Shown: positions 26,101 to 34,342 of the stretch, piece after piece
Layout: each line of letters opens with the position of its first letter
How positions within the stretch are numbered: position 1 is the stretch's first letter
Source of the DNA: Diphasiastrum complanatum
Taxonomy: Eukaryota > Streptophyta > Lycopodiopsida > Lycopodiales > Lycopodiaceae
Assembly (NCBI GenBank): GCA_029204225.1
Contig: CM055094.1
Span: 30,623,427-30,687,426 of the forward strand
Length of the DNA stretch: 64,000 nt
Reading direction: 5' to 3'
Program-made: the position numbers and the translations under genes
The notes under the pieces: model-generated
What the model saw: the letters and a program-made list of their open reading frames with translations, nothing else
What the model was told of the DNA's origin: nothing
Databases searched by the model: none

Positions 26101-27242
26101 AAGTTTTTTTGAGGTTCTGTATTTAAGATCAGCAGTGAGGTCTCAAGTATGTCGTATGAATTCTGCCGTGATCTGCAAGTCGTTTTAACAACTTCTCGTG
26201 AATTAGAAGTTGTTTGCTCTTTCATTTTGCACATAATGATTGTTGATACTGCAACAGCTGGTTCAGAAAATCTCTTGAATTTCTTCTTGTTCCATTATTT
26301 ATTTTGTAATTTCTAAACTTCGAATATGCTCTTTGTAAAATGTTGCAAATTTTGCTGTCTTTCACAATGGTACCTTAAAACAACACTTCCATCTTGTGGA
26401 TGCAGAGGGGTGGAGCCATCTTGCTCAGCCAATGAGATAAAGAAGTCATATCGGAAATTGGCACTGAGACATCACCCGGATAAGGTGCTTACTAGAAATT
26501 GTTTTTCTTCATTTTAAGTCTTTAAGATAAATTTCCAGCTCTCAGATTACAGAAATTTATTCTTTCATTAACACACTTTTGCTGGAGCTACTGCACAATT
26601 TAGGCAGGACAATTGCTGGTGAGAACTGAAGGTGGTGACGATGGAGACCTGTGGAAAGAGGTTGGTGAGGAGGTTCGTCGAGATGCAGAAAGGTTGTTTA
26701 AGCTTATTGGAGAAGCTCATGCTATTCTTTCGGATACTTCAAAGGTAAGGTGTCTAAATGTGTGTCTGTGGTTGATTGTCTTTATGTTTTGCGTTTTATC
26801 TCGATCATCCATGATAATTTGACATTTTTAGACTCCAGTGGGCCTCTGCTGATAATCTGTTTATCTATGATTTAAGTTAAGGAGGCTCCAGAGGTGGCTT
26901 CATTAAGTTCAAACAGTATAGTACACTAAAGAATATTATGCTACTTCAAATGTCATTTTGCAGCGGATGCAGTACGAAAATGATGAGGATATCCGAAAGC
27001 TCAGAACCAAAGGAAGTGGTTGTGCATCTACGAGTGCATCAGAGGCTCCTCGCTATCACTCTGAAAAAGGTGGGAGACGACATCGTGATAGATGGGATTC
27101 ATGGAGTGGATATACACATCAGTATCAACGCTGGCAGAGTGGTCCAGATGCAGCACAGCCAGATACATATGCCCGTCGGGGGCGTTACAAGACTAATTTT
27201 AAGAATAGTGATAGATGGGAATTTGGTTGGAATGATGTCTAG
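2750..27242 (+). CDS. TPR and DnaJ-domain co-chaperone (plant DNAJC7-like), 11 coding exons
   Basis: Exons: 2750-6360, 6527-6766, 6918-7050, 9713-9865, 10193-10452, 11320-11398, 21629-21835, 22663-22901, 26406-26484, 26604-26744, 26964-27242. The sum is 5421 nt, giving 1806 residues plus stop. Residues 1-1200 are Ser/Asn-rich and low-complexity, with six F-V/T-F motifs and an acidic Glu run near 940. From about 1200 there are TPR helices (KWRIRGNEAYANGDF; CYSNRAATRMAVGRM; later AAGNQAFQAG and FCNRAAASQALG). A J domain starts near 1634 (DYYRILGVEPS) and carries HPD at 1664-1666. The tail is basic and aromatic. It resembles Arabidopsis TPR15/TPR16-type proteins. TPRs bind Hsp90/Hsp70 C-termini and the J domain stimulates Hsp70 ATPase, so a cytosolic or nuclear co-chaperone role is inferred. 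The start is the first ATG in the frame, and an upstream coding exon cannot be excluded. Introns 3 and 5 have GC donors. Intron 6 is filled with transposons. Confidence 0.88.
7048..7056 (+). other. GC-type splice donor, intron 3 (CAG|GCAAGT)
   Basis: Exon 3 ends in CAG and the intron begins GCAAGT. This exact string is the consensus for the minority GC-AG class of U2 introns. Joining CAG to the exon at 9713 keeps the TPR-linker frame (KAQ then QLEEYMERV). The only nearby GT, four bases further in, shifts the frame and soon meets a stop. The intron is 2662 bp. Confidence 0.85.
7051..7863. other. Intron 3, left part, no feature recognised
   Basis: Non-coding AT-rich intron sequence of the TPR-DnaJ gene. 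Open frames are short and nothing resembles a domain or an RNA gene. Confidence 0.6.
7864..8657. mobile_element. Non-autonomous DNA-transposon-like element with inverted ends and G-rich core
   Basis: The left end CATAGATGCACC (7864-7875) is matched in inverted form by GGTGCATCTATG (8646-8657). Just inside both ends are GAATCGCGATTCG-type palindromic stretches (7876-7920) and ACGATTC/GAATCGT (8597-8645). TA on both sides could be a two-base target duplication, which would suggest a mariner- or Harbinger-like class, but TTTAAA also flanks both ends and blurs the boundary. The core (8190-8440) has a G17 run at 8245-8261 and GGGGTTTGGGGGGC / GGTGGCCCCCC units able to form quadruplexes. No transposase is present. 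It lies in intron 3. Confidence 0.6.
8658..9712. other. Intron 3, right part, no feature recognised
   Basis: Intron sequence ending in GAATTGGTGCAG before exon 4. No coding or repeat structure seen. Confidence 0.6.
10450..10458 (+). other. GC-type splice donor, intron 5 (TAG|GCAAGT)
   Basis: Exon 5 ends at 10452 in GATAG and the intron starts GCAAGT. Only this cut joins correctly to exon 6 at 11320, where the frame reads into SLISDLLRHK and then AAGNQAFQAG across the next junction. Using GT four bases later would shift exon 6 out of frame. This is the second GC-AG intron in the gene. Confidence 0.85.
11512..11585. repeat. (GA)37 microsatellite
   Basis: Perfect dinucleotide run directly adjoining a short LINE 3'-end fragment at 11586-11673, on the side where the LINE's 3' tail would lie. 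Confidence 0.95.
11586..11673 (-). mobile_element. LINE 3'-end fragment
   Basis: TTATTAATGTTCTTTGAG...AAAAGGTACATGT aligns with the 3' ends of the two larger LINE copies (11735-11790 and 20162-20300). Only the last 90 bases or so remain, sandwiched between two (GA)n arrays. This suggests a heavily 5'-truncated insertion. Confidence 0.55.
11674..11734. repeat. (GA)30 microsatellite, 3' tail of LINE A
   Basis: Perfect dinucleotide array contiguous with the minus-strand LINE A 3' end. On the LINE strand it reads as a (TC)n tail. Confidence 0.93.
11735..13166 (-). mobile_element. LINE A, 3' half: RT YADD motif, C-terminal zinc motif, 3' UTR
   Basis: On the minus strand this begins at the RT catalytic box (LLYADDVALVSS) at about 13130-13160. 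It continues through the thumb region (EKTKVMVFN near 13040) to a Cys-rich C-terminal motif (CQLCSLSEVESEKY...FKCPVYYE near 12290-12365) typical of LINE ORF2 C-termini. Several stops and frame changes show decay. The upstream half lies beyond the chromovirus at 19276-20020. The two halves share the 5-bp sequence GAATA at the junctions. The copy ends at 11735 against (GA)n. LINEs copy themselves by target-primed reverse transcription; this copy cannot. Confidence 0.88.
13162..13166. repeat. Target-site duplication GAATA, left copy
   Basis: GAATA immediately precedes the left LTR and is repeated at 19276-19280 immediately after the right LTR. Removing the element plus one copy restores a continuous LINE reading frame through the RT active-site region. 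Confidence 0.9.
13167..13617 (-). repeat. Chromovirus 3' LTR, 451 bp
   Basis: Minus-strand termini are AGTTATG...CATAACT, a perfect 7-bp inverted repeat in place of TG...CA. It is preceded on the coding strand by a purine-rich CGGGGAGA, a plausible polypurine tract. It differs from the other LTR at about six positions clustered near the U5 end. Confidence 0.93.
13662..15548 (-). pseudogene. Chromovirus pol C-terminal part: RNase H, integrase, chromodomain
   Basis: A 628-codon frame following the in-frame TAG at 15585. In order it holds RNase H, the integrase HHCC finger (H-x-H...CPFCLRNK), the DDE core (WTDISMDFIIGLP for the first Asp, LSDQDSKFTS for the second, SDGQSEVLNR for the Glu), then a C-terminal chromodomain (VQWDGRPVEEATWEPI) that in this lineage targets integration to marked chromatin. 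The frame itself is unbroken for 1.9 kb. The upstream part of pol is in the same frame, separated only by the single TAG, so a small point change would account for the break. Confidence 0.93.
15585..17340 (-). pseudogene. Chromovirus zinc knuckle, protease, reverse transcriptase
   Basis: Continuous frame from the gag zinc knuckle CFRCKSPDHIARDC (C-x2-C-x4-H-x4-C, about 17280-17320) through protease (ALVDTGSTHSFIS, 17045 region) and RT (fingers RLCIDYRALNKLTI, catalytic YFDDILVFSKT near 16000), ending at TAG 15585-15587. No ATG is expected because gag and pol of this lineage are one polyprotein. The stop falls at the RT to RNase H junction. Without readthrough, the product would lack RNase H and integrase. 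Confidence 0.93.
17341..18345 (-). pseudogene. Chromovirus gag, broken
   Basis: Gag capsid similarity is clear in NWFAKLDTYFQIYPKTD...ATWWRVYR...YIAGLRGALRYDVSSF (17550-17930), the Retrotrans_gag core. The frame changes near 17550 into a Pro/Ser-rich linker that leads to the zinc knuckle. Upstream, TGA interrupts at 18191-18193 and the frame changes again near 18200. The N-terminal heptad-like segment is MRDSLTLLSSRFDQMMTGF. No functional gag can be made from this copy. Confidence 0.85.
18346..18812 (-). other. Chromovirus 5' leader
   Basis: Region between the primer-binding site and the first recognisable gag residues. It is rich in GGGCGCC/GGCAGCAAA-type short repeats. No separate ORF is supported. 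Confidence 0.5.
18813..18824 (-). other. Primer-binding site, initiator tRNA-Met type
   Basis: Minus-strand TGGTATCAGAGC is complementary to the 3' end of plant initiator methionine tRNA. It abuts the LTR end at 18825 with no spacer, which independently fixes the LTR boundary as ...CATAACT. Confidence 0.93.
18825..19275 (-). repeat. Chromovirus 5' LTR, 451 bp
   Basis: Same length and termini as the copy at 13167-13617. It is followed on the plus strand by GAATA (19276-19280), the second target-site duplication. Confidence 0.93.
19276..20020 (-). mobile_element. LINE A, 5' half: RT fingers and palm
   Basis: Minus-strand frame of about 245 residues: TSEMVNEAIKRMK, then NPGNYRTIMIGHV (fingers), AHHSTTDHVFTLR, CCFVDFRKAFDSIPR (first RT Asp), KHGCSLSPTLFGLYIDEL (palm). 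It stops at the chromovirus boundary and resumes at 13166 with the YADD box in the same frame. The 5' end is truncated near 20020, as is usual for LINEs, so ORF1 and the endonuclease are missing. The FGLYIDEL box differs from common plant L1 elements; a clade assignment needs a tree. Confidence 0.9.
20021..20138. repeat. 33-bp tandem duplication leading into (GA)27
   Basis: AATGGGCGAGTCAGTGGGTATGAGAGAGAG-type unit occurs twice (about 20026-20058 and 20059-20090), the second copy running into a perfect (GA)n array at 20082-20135. The first copy also ends in a short GAGAGAGA, so the array looks expanded from within a duplicated unit. Confidence 0.75.
20139..20577 (-). mobile_element. LINE B, 3' fragment with duplicated 3' UTR
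   Basis: Minus-strand residues ESKEHFIFKCPAYYDIRERY and VAYEDPRCVAL match the C-terminal zinc-motif region of LINE A (ESEKY...FKCPVYYE). Downstream, a 61-bp 3'-UTR block (CATAACCATAGG...AAAAAAGTAC) is present twice, at about 20139-20199 and 20240-20300. The copy ends against (GA)n at 20082-20135. It is 5' truncated near 20577. Confidence 0.8.
20640..21199 (+). pseudogene. Ty1/copia RNase H remnant
   Basis: Plus-strand fragments in shifting frames give the copia RNase H order: DWAGDIDTRKSTCGFVF, SSTESEYIAG, DPLYCDNQSAIAL, SKHIEVRYHYLREKV, DYFTKALTKEHH. Stops and frame changes occur between blocks. A purine-rich AAGAGAGAG follows at 21191-21199, where the polypurine tract would be. The rest of the element upstream is absent, replaced by LINE B. 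Confidence 0.85.
21200..21480 (+). mobile_element. Probable start of copia 3' LTR
   Basis: TGTTGAAATTCATGC immediately after the purine tract has the usual copia LTR beginning. The right end cannot be set because no second copy is present. The distance to exon 7 (21629) limits it to about 400 bp. Confidence 0.45.
21836..22662. other. Intron 7, no feature recognised
   Basis: Donor AAG|GTAATT, acceptor TTGTTTGCAG. Short open frames only, with no homology I recognise. Confidence 0.6.
22902..26405. other. Intron 8 (3.5 kb), no element recognised
   Basis: The intron interrupts the J domain after the DYYRIL stretch, with donor T|GTGAGT and acceptor GGATGCAG. It contains a short (TA)n at about 23719-23730 but no transposon coding sequence I can support. 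The J domain is therefore split over three exons, with the HPD residues at the end of exon 9. Confidence 0.6.
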
Positions 27243-29811
27243 ACTATTTAATACAGGAGAGTCATCCAATGTTTCATTTATTGCATCATGCTCATGGCAT
27301 GATAAAACAGAGATCTCTGACTGCCCTCAGACGGTCTTATTTCTTAGTCCAGCATTGTATTTTTGGTGCCATAGTACAGAAAATATATAGTGAAGATTGA
27401 AAGGGGAATCAATAATAATAACTGAAGGCAAGTGGGGTACCAGTTTTGCAAACCAAGTTGAGAAGTACCTTCTGATTACCTTTACAAGCACAAGCTTGTC
27501 TATTGATAGCCTTGTCTTGATTTCAGTGTAAGAGTAACATATCTTTAACTTTGAGCAAATGCCTTTTGCAGCATTCTATAAAGATTTCAGAATTGAGAAC
27601 TGCAAACTCTACCGTTATCGACAGAAATGTTTCAGTAACAATACTGTTTTGCATTATGACAACAAGAAATAACCTCGATTGAACGTGAAGACTTGAATGC
27701 CAGCAAAGCAAGGCATTTCATGTGTGGGCACAAACAAGAATTCATTCAGCCCTGGTTCTTGCAGATTAGAAGATTGTGCTGCTATAGTTGAGAACATTTG
27801 CAAATTCATTACTATTAGATGTCTCACCTCTCAAGCATAGTTGTTACATCATGTTTAGAATGCCCGTGCCCATTACCACTTGGAATGCCTGTAGAAATAT
27901 CTCTAATGTCTGGAGAAAATGTCCTTTTTCTTGTTATAGCATGCTAGTATTTGCAAGCAGGATGTAGTGAATAATTATTTATGAAGTTAAATGTATTATA
28001 TTTAGTTCTTTTATTTAATTATGAAGTGTACAAACTAGCATAATAGTTTGATTCCCTGCCCACATGGCTAGAGGAAACAAGAAAACAAAATTATTTTAGA
28101 AATGAAATTTTACTTCGTAATCCTTATTCAACTTAACATGGCTTGTAATGGATGATATGTAGATACACCTTGTGTGCAATGTATCCACATTAGCTCATAA
28201 CTGTTTCATCATCTATATCTAAGTTGTGTGTTTCTGATTATATTAAGACATTACGCATGCATGATGTTTGGCAGAGGTTGTAGAATGTCCCTGTATGCCC
28301 AGCCTACAGGCATAAGCAGATATATAAGGAACCTGTTACCAAGTTGGTCCCTCATGAATGCATAAGGTAAATGTCGCTGGGAACTCATATTTCCACCTGC
28401 AGTGAATTCTGGAACTATGGGAGTGGGCGAAGTCACAATAAATGTTTCAAGCATAGTGATCATTGAAAAGAAAGATTTCGATTGTGGACTGTTGCAGGAT
28501 CAGATAAAGATGTCCATTTGTGCAATGCAAGTGGCAATTTTTGATGTCTTCATGAAAGATACATATTGGCCAATTAGCATAATGAAATGTAAAACCTGTT
28601 TCAAACCCTAGTATCACATTTGCTTTACTTAGGTGGAATAAGTAATGGTTTAGCTTGTGTTCGGTAGCTTTCTAAAAGTATCTTCCTGATTCAAAAACCC
28701 TAAAATGTTTCTACGTAAAAGCCCTTTTCTTGGTGCATCAACGAAACCCAAATCAAACGAAGAAAATTGTGTTTAGCAGAATACATGAATGTGTGGAGAG
28801 GTAACATCTTGAGAACTAGCCATATCTCACTCATTGGGAATTACACCCGTCTATTACTAGTGATTCAATCCGAAAAAGTAGAGTTATAAAGGTTATGACC
28901 TCTTCTTTAAATAAGTATTCAATCTTCAAATTTCCAAGCTCGTTCAAACTTCACTGAAATATAATTCATTCCAAAACTCGAATCCTAGAACGATGTATTT
29001 TAAAAAAAAAATTTAATGTGAAAGAGAGATCACTGAGCTAAAACATGACCCTGATTGCAATCGGAATTGCTTTCAAAAACTTATAAATTGTATTCATCAA
29101 TGGAGATGTCTAGAGGACATGGTGTGAAAAATATCTATGGAGCATTTTAGAAACTCAAAAACCGTAACCGTTAGTAGTAAGTACTACTACCTTCTTGTTC
29201 TTATCTAGCAATGTTATAAGCAGCTATGTAAACATATATCAAAACAGCCTATCCTTTCTCACATAAACATCATTAATGCTGGAAAATCTTATCCCTTATG
29301 GTGAATATGCGTATCTTCAAAACAAGCATGTGTTTATACATTGTATGAACCAGAGTATTGAGAAAGTTGTTTCAAAGCTAGAAAAATTGTCCTATCATCA
29401 AGAAGACATAAAGAGTCTTTTGAAAAGTAGATAGGTAGATTTAACTCCATTAGAACCTGTCTATCTGATGTGAAGAAGTATCTTATGGTAAAAAAGCTCA
29501 CCTCAGAAGTCGTAGAACTATAGCAGAGAACCAGCGCACTAGAATAAAGAGAGCTCAGCTCCATAAGTGTTGCTAAAAGTTGTCTTATAATAGCTACAGT
29601 ACACTAAGTCAAAACATGTATCAAAGAACGCCTAAAAAAGAGTCGTTTTGCATCATAATGTTGCAGAAAAAGTCTTTGTAGGTTGATTGCAGTCCACAGC
29701 TATCATAAGGGTGCTTACGAGAAGCAAGAATAGTATTGAAATCAAATCACAAGTGTGTAGTGCTGCAGCGTTGACCGGTATAGCTTGGTTCCCAGAAGAG
29801 GTGGCCGCATA

Positions 29812-29818
<7 letters not shown>
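27243..29818. other. 3' UTR and intergenic DNA
   Basis: A polyadenylation-like AATAATAATAA lies at 27410-27420, about 170 bases after the stop, so the transcript may end near 27.45 kb. Beyond that, no coding frame longer than about 75 codons and no repeat family is recognisable. Confidence 0.5.
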
Positions 29819-29849
<31 letters not shown>

Positions 29850-29892
29850 ATGCACAACTAGCCGGATAAGATGGCGTGTGTGTGTGTGTGTA

Positions 29893-29943
<51 letters not shown>
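29819..29943. repeat. Compound microsatellite (GA)13...(GT)8...(GA)24
   Basis: (GA)n at 29819-29845, (GT)n at 29876-29892 and (GA)n at 29895-29943, with a partly repeated spacer (CACAACTAGC). No LINE 3' end is evident beside it, unlike the arrays near 11.6 kb and 20.1 kb. Confidence 0.9.
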
Positions 29944-29949
<6 letters not shown>

Positions 29950-31018
29950 GAGATGCACAACTAGCTACGCAATTTTGTCCCCAATCCAGTCAAATAGAAA
30001 TTGCAAAGAGCGAATTGCATCTCATAATGATAATTGGTTTTTATATTCAATCTATGTATGTTTCATATTGTTATGTTGCGAGTTAAAAAAACTTGCATTT
30101 TGAAAAGGAACATGGAATAATGAACTAGAAAAGCATTCTCTGTGTGTTTACTAAACATAGGAATGTGTGATTCTAAAAAAGGTACATGTAATCAAATAGT
30201 TAGTAATTGCAAAAATGTGTTTTGGGACTTTTTTAGAAGATCAAAGCTGATCAAGAACAATGTTAAAATTAAAAAAAAAGTTAGTAGCTGATAATAACTT
30301 TTAACTAATTTTCAGTGCTAATGGCAATGTTGTTCAATTGAGTTTGAAGGGAAAAATGCAAAGTTATTCAAAATATCGCAGAAGAATGCATAGATAACTG
30401 AACGAAAGAAATGAATTTATATTAAGATTAGGAATCGATAAAATGTGCCAATAATTTTCAAATATAAGACCAACGTTTCAAATACCAGTATTTACGTGAG
30501 AGCGATGGATGGTCGCTTAAGTTATTACAAACTCACATTTTCTGAGATCTAAACATTTTGATATATACTTTTTCTAATCTATCTGCAATCGAAGAGTCAT
30601 TAACAATTTCTAATATCCGAGCTTCATAATGATAAAAAAAAAACGTCACAAGTCTTGTCATAGGCCATTCCTTTCGGTGGTCTATGAGTATGTTGTCGTT
30701 TGTTAAAATCTGTTGTCTGGCCGATGTAGATTAGTCTGCTTGTTCGAGAGACTATTTTGTAGATAGTGAGAATTGCCTCGTAGTCGTTTCGGTGGCGGTG
30801 GTCATAACAATGTACCTTTTGGGCCTCTCAAAGTTCTTGTAATGCCATATCGTATGTATGCTTTCAAGTAGAATTAAGAAATGAAATATTTTGGATATGA
30901 TATTTCCAAAACAATGAACAATAAGATAATGTGTTAGAATTCAAAGATAAGATGTCATAGAATAGGATTATATTGTCAATATTAATTATTTGTTTGACTT
31001 ACAATGGCTGGTGTTGGA
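29944..31018. other. Intergenic, nothing recognised
   Basis: AT-rich with no supported coding. Because a Helitron helicase remnant follows on the minus strand, the Helitron 3' end could lie in this stretch, but no hairpin plus CTRR terminus could be fixed by eye. Confidence 0.4.
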
Positions 31019-31309
31019 TCAAAATCTGCAGGTGTTAGTTTGCGTGTAAGGAATATGTTTTCTCGTCTTGTCACTCGAGATAACATAAGTTAATCCTGGA
31101 CAAAAACTTTTTTGAATATCAATTATTGCAGTGTCACGGATTGTTATGCCTTGCGATTTATGAGCTGTAATAGCGCATGCTAATGTTAAAGGAAATGTAG
31201 ATTTGTAATATATTTTAGAATTGTAGCTCAATTTTCTAATAGTTGATGGCATGATTACAATCCTTTGTAACTTTGGGATGCGTATGCGTGTTCGCTTTTT
31301 GGCTACCAC
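31019..31309 (-). pseudogene. Helitron/PIF1-like helicase, C-terminal fragment
   Basis: The 96-codon frame contains FPLTLACAITAHKSQGITI and DIQKSFCPGLTYVISS, the last conserved motifs of the PIF1-family helicase carried by Helitrons (normally AYAITAHKSQG and GLTYVxLSR). In Helitrons this domain unwinds DNA for rolling-circle transposition with a Rep nuclease. Here the nucleotide-binding N-terminal motifs and Rep domain are absent, and the terminal Arg motif is altered (ISSDKTR). A host PIF1 gene fragment is the less likely alternative. Confidence 0.8.
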
Positions 31310-31716
31310 TCACTTGAGTTTTGTAGAGTTTAGTGGTCTTTTAGAATGTGAGATATGAAGTTTCCTTGAATTAGTGATGTATTTTTTGGTGGACACTCAT
31401 TTCACATTGTGTCCCAGACGTGTTCTAGTCACATACTTAGTTATGATCCAGTGATGATCGTTTATACCTCCACTGTGTGGAGTCTTACAGGATAGCTAGA
31501 CGTAGAATCACATGACTAGTTAACGCCAATCAACTAGTTAGTTAGTCTTCGTCGTTGCTATTCGTTTTGAGATTGTCCCAAACACATTGTGTGCATTTTG
31601 TAAAACAGTTGTCATGCGTATTAAGTCAGATATTTCATCACATGACATTGTTTGCATCTCTATGCGTAGGTTTGTAAAGTCACGGTCCAGTGTCTGGCGA
31701 AGAGCATCGGTTTTGG

Positions 31717-33010
31717 CTAGCAACGTCTCAACCAACTCTTCATGCTTAAAGGAACATCTGCACTCTCTCTCCCATGCTCACAATCTATATTGGTTATTTC
31801 CCCTACATTACCACGTTTTTTGCGGTTATTCCATAATTGAACATAGAATTTTTGTGCCACTAACTTGGTGCCTACCAAGTGCTTGCATTGAGAAGAATTG
31901 TCAAAGCACGAGCATGCTTCTTTTGCGATGTCCACTACATACCACTTCTTAGCACTTGCTTCACTTCTCACACTAAAAATCAACTTGTCTTCGTCAAGTA
32001 CAATGAGCCTACTTTTTTCATGGTAGTACTGCTCAAGGATTTGAAATTTCGCTAGATTTCGCAACCTTTGAGAATTTGACAAAGTTCTCTTTGAAAAACG
32101 TTCTGAGTCATCTGCAACCCACACACATGTTTATAATGAGTATCCATATCTTGGAGGTACTAAGAAAAGATAGGAAATTGATATATTAAATGTGGGTTAA
32201 GTGATGCAACAAAACCAATCAGTTGTTTTAATTTGTAATGCTCCACGAGTGTTCCACCGCGATGTGTGCCCGTGACGGATGACCCAACTAAATAGTTGAT
32301 GAGATCTGTAACCTTATGATTTACGTTTCCCCCAAGGACACTATACTTGAGGTGGTGCCATGTCCTCTCAATTAGATTGGTTGTATCCACTTCTCCATGT
32401 GGGAATAGTTGTCCCCATTTTGGCCCCCTCCACATGACCTCTCTTCCAGTCCATCCCTTATGGACATATTGCAACACATCAAGCGAACATGCATACATTT
32501 GGTCAAATGCTTGTACTAGTCCCATCAAACTCTTCTTCTGAATTAGATTGCAACAAATCACACATGTCTTTGTAGAGAGCATCTCCTTCATCTAGTGGGA
32601 GTTTGGGCAATAGAGTCTCTACCCATGTCTTTTTGGCATGAAATGTGCATTAAAGGATATTGCATGCCAACTATTTGAGCTCTTCTCCTTCTATGGTCCA
32701 ACACGCCCTGTCATTTGTAACAATTTCTATTATGGCTTGTAGTTCCGTTATGGACTTGTCTATGACAATTGCACGGGGTCTTGTAAATCCAAGTCTATTG
32801 AATATCGCTTGGAATGTTAGTCGCAATGCAATGCCTTGATGGTGTTGTCCTTTATCATCTGAACATACCATGAACCAAATTGGCATCACATGGCCAACTT
32901 GATTTGGAACAACAGCTCCAAACAAGGGAAAGTTAAATTGGTTTGTCTTAAATGTTGAGTCAACAGCCCATGCACTATTTTGGGAAAAACATTTAGCAAT
33001 ACCCAACATC
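31717..33010 (-). pseudogene. MULE-type transposase remnant with SWIM zinc finger
   Basis: Read right to left: a DDE-fold core (WAVDSTFKTNQFNFPLFGAV and PRAIVIDKSITELQAI at 32671-33009), then VDTTNLIERTWHHLKYSV (32160-32591), then a SWIM-type finger ACSCFDNSSQCKHLVG (about 31890-31930, CxCx7CxH). This order is that of plant MULE/FAR1-related transposases. Frames shift near 32550 and around 32150 and stops intervene, so the gene is dead. The frame at 31538-31735 next to it could be a continuation but has no motif. Terminal inverted repeats were not found. Confidence 0.8.
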
Positions 33011-33339
33011 CATCTTGCAAGACAAGCACAAAGGGCCTCTTGGTGTTCTCCTTGTGGTCAGGGTCATATGGTTGATAATAAATGACTTGTTACATGAGCT
33101 TATATCAAAATCACAAAAAAAGTTCATGGCCCATTTTTAGCTAGATGAAATAATATGAGCCTCCAAATTCAAACTCTTCCAATCATTCGAGCTCAAGGCA
33201 TCTGTCCAACAACACACGACTGTATTTTTAAACAAGTTTGTTTGTTATGTTTGAACAAAGAAATGTTAATAAGATGCTACACATGATACACCCCACATCA
33301 AGTTACCGTTCGTTCGTAGCCTGTATAACAATTGAGATA

Positions 33340-33909
33340 TCTAGAAAAAACCTAAAGCATGCGAGGCGAGAACCGTTTCCTGCCACCAAGGTCAAGAACA
33401 AAATCTTTTGGCCTAAGCTCACAGGAGTCGATACCGGCAACTTAGCCGAAGACATGGTCACCAACTGCCGAGTCTTCTACCAAAAGCACCATGGCAATCC
33501 TGATCGCGATGTCAGATATTTTGCGGATAATTGGTGGCATTTCTGGCAGAACTCAGAGGTTTTTGGGATCGAGGGTTACCCCCAATTGCCCTTGACATCA
33601 ATAAACCCTTGCGCATGCAAGACGACCATATCAACGTTGCAAGGCTCTATTATTGCGCTGCACTTACTTCCGCCCTGCACGTTGATATGGTGGAGCTATG
33701 GAAAACCCATAACTTTCTCTAGGGTATGCTCCATTATTACAAACCCATGCCCTTCCTGAACAAATTATGGTGGCAAATGATGGAGGGCATTGGGACGACC
33801 ATCTACCACTCCCGACAACAACAATCTCGCCTCCAAGAAGCACAAAAAAATCCAGGACGAAAAGGCGTCGATTGGTGTGGGACCACCAATCCAATAAGGA
33901 GGGGGATAA
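33340..33909 (+). pseudogene. Unidentified ORF remnant at the 3' end of a gypsy element
   Basis: A plus-strand coding-like stretch of about 190 residues in two frames with one in-frame TAG at 33720. Readable parts include DVRYFADNWWHFWQNSEVFG and VARLYYCAALTSALHVDMVE. It runs directly into AAGGAGGGGGATA, a polypurine tract, and the LTR at 33910, so it sits where elements place an accessory ORF after integrase. I recognise no family. Composition (many Trp, Tyr, His) is unlike gag. Confidence 0.45.
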
Positions 33910-34342
33910 TGTTAGCAACTGTGCTAACACAGAGAAAATAATAAAATAATAAAACTCCGTGGCATTGTTTTGTAAGACCACGTATGAGTATCTGTCAATA
34001 AACTTCAAGCCATGGCATGTGTTTTGTAAGTCCATGAGTAGAAGCTTAAATAATTGTGGCATGTTCATTATTGCTTATTTGTTTAGTATTAGCCGCAATC
34101 TCATTTTATTACCCTTCGGGTGTTAATTTAGGATTAGTCTAGTCACCTTGCTAGTTGGGTAAGCCTTAGCAAGGATTTTTATTGTAGTTACTAATTAGTT
34201 TATTTCCGTTTCGGGCTCTCATTCCTGTCCATATTTCTGTTGAATTTTATTGTAGAAACTTAAAAAGTGGACGAATCTCTACATCCCTTACTACACCCGT
34301 AAGTAGATCTAGCCACCGCACTCACTAGAAATACTTCCAACA
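33910..34342 (+). repeat. Gypsy LTR (short form, 433 bp)
   Basis: Begins TGTTAGCAACTGTGC after a purine tract and ends ACTTCCAACA. The same LTR family occurs on the minus strand at 40369-41122 as a 754-bp copy. The short copy lacks about 370 bp following TAGAAGCTTAAATAAT, a segment that in the long copy holds a TATA-like CCATAAAAGG. It also has an extra partial repeat of TTTTGTAAG. Confidence 0.82.

Noticed and set aside
26604-26608. Alternative acceptor CAG just inside exon 10
   Set aside because: It removes four bases and meets a TGA within a few codons. The upstream TAG acceptor keeps the J-domain frame.
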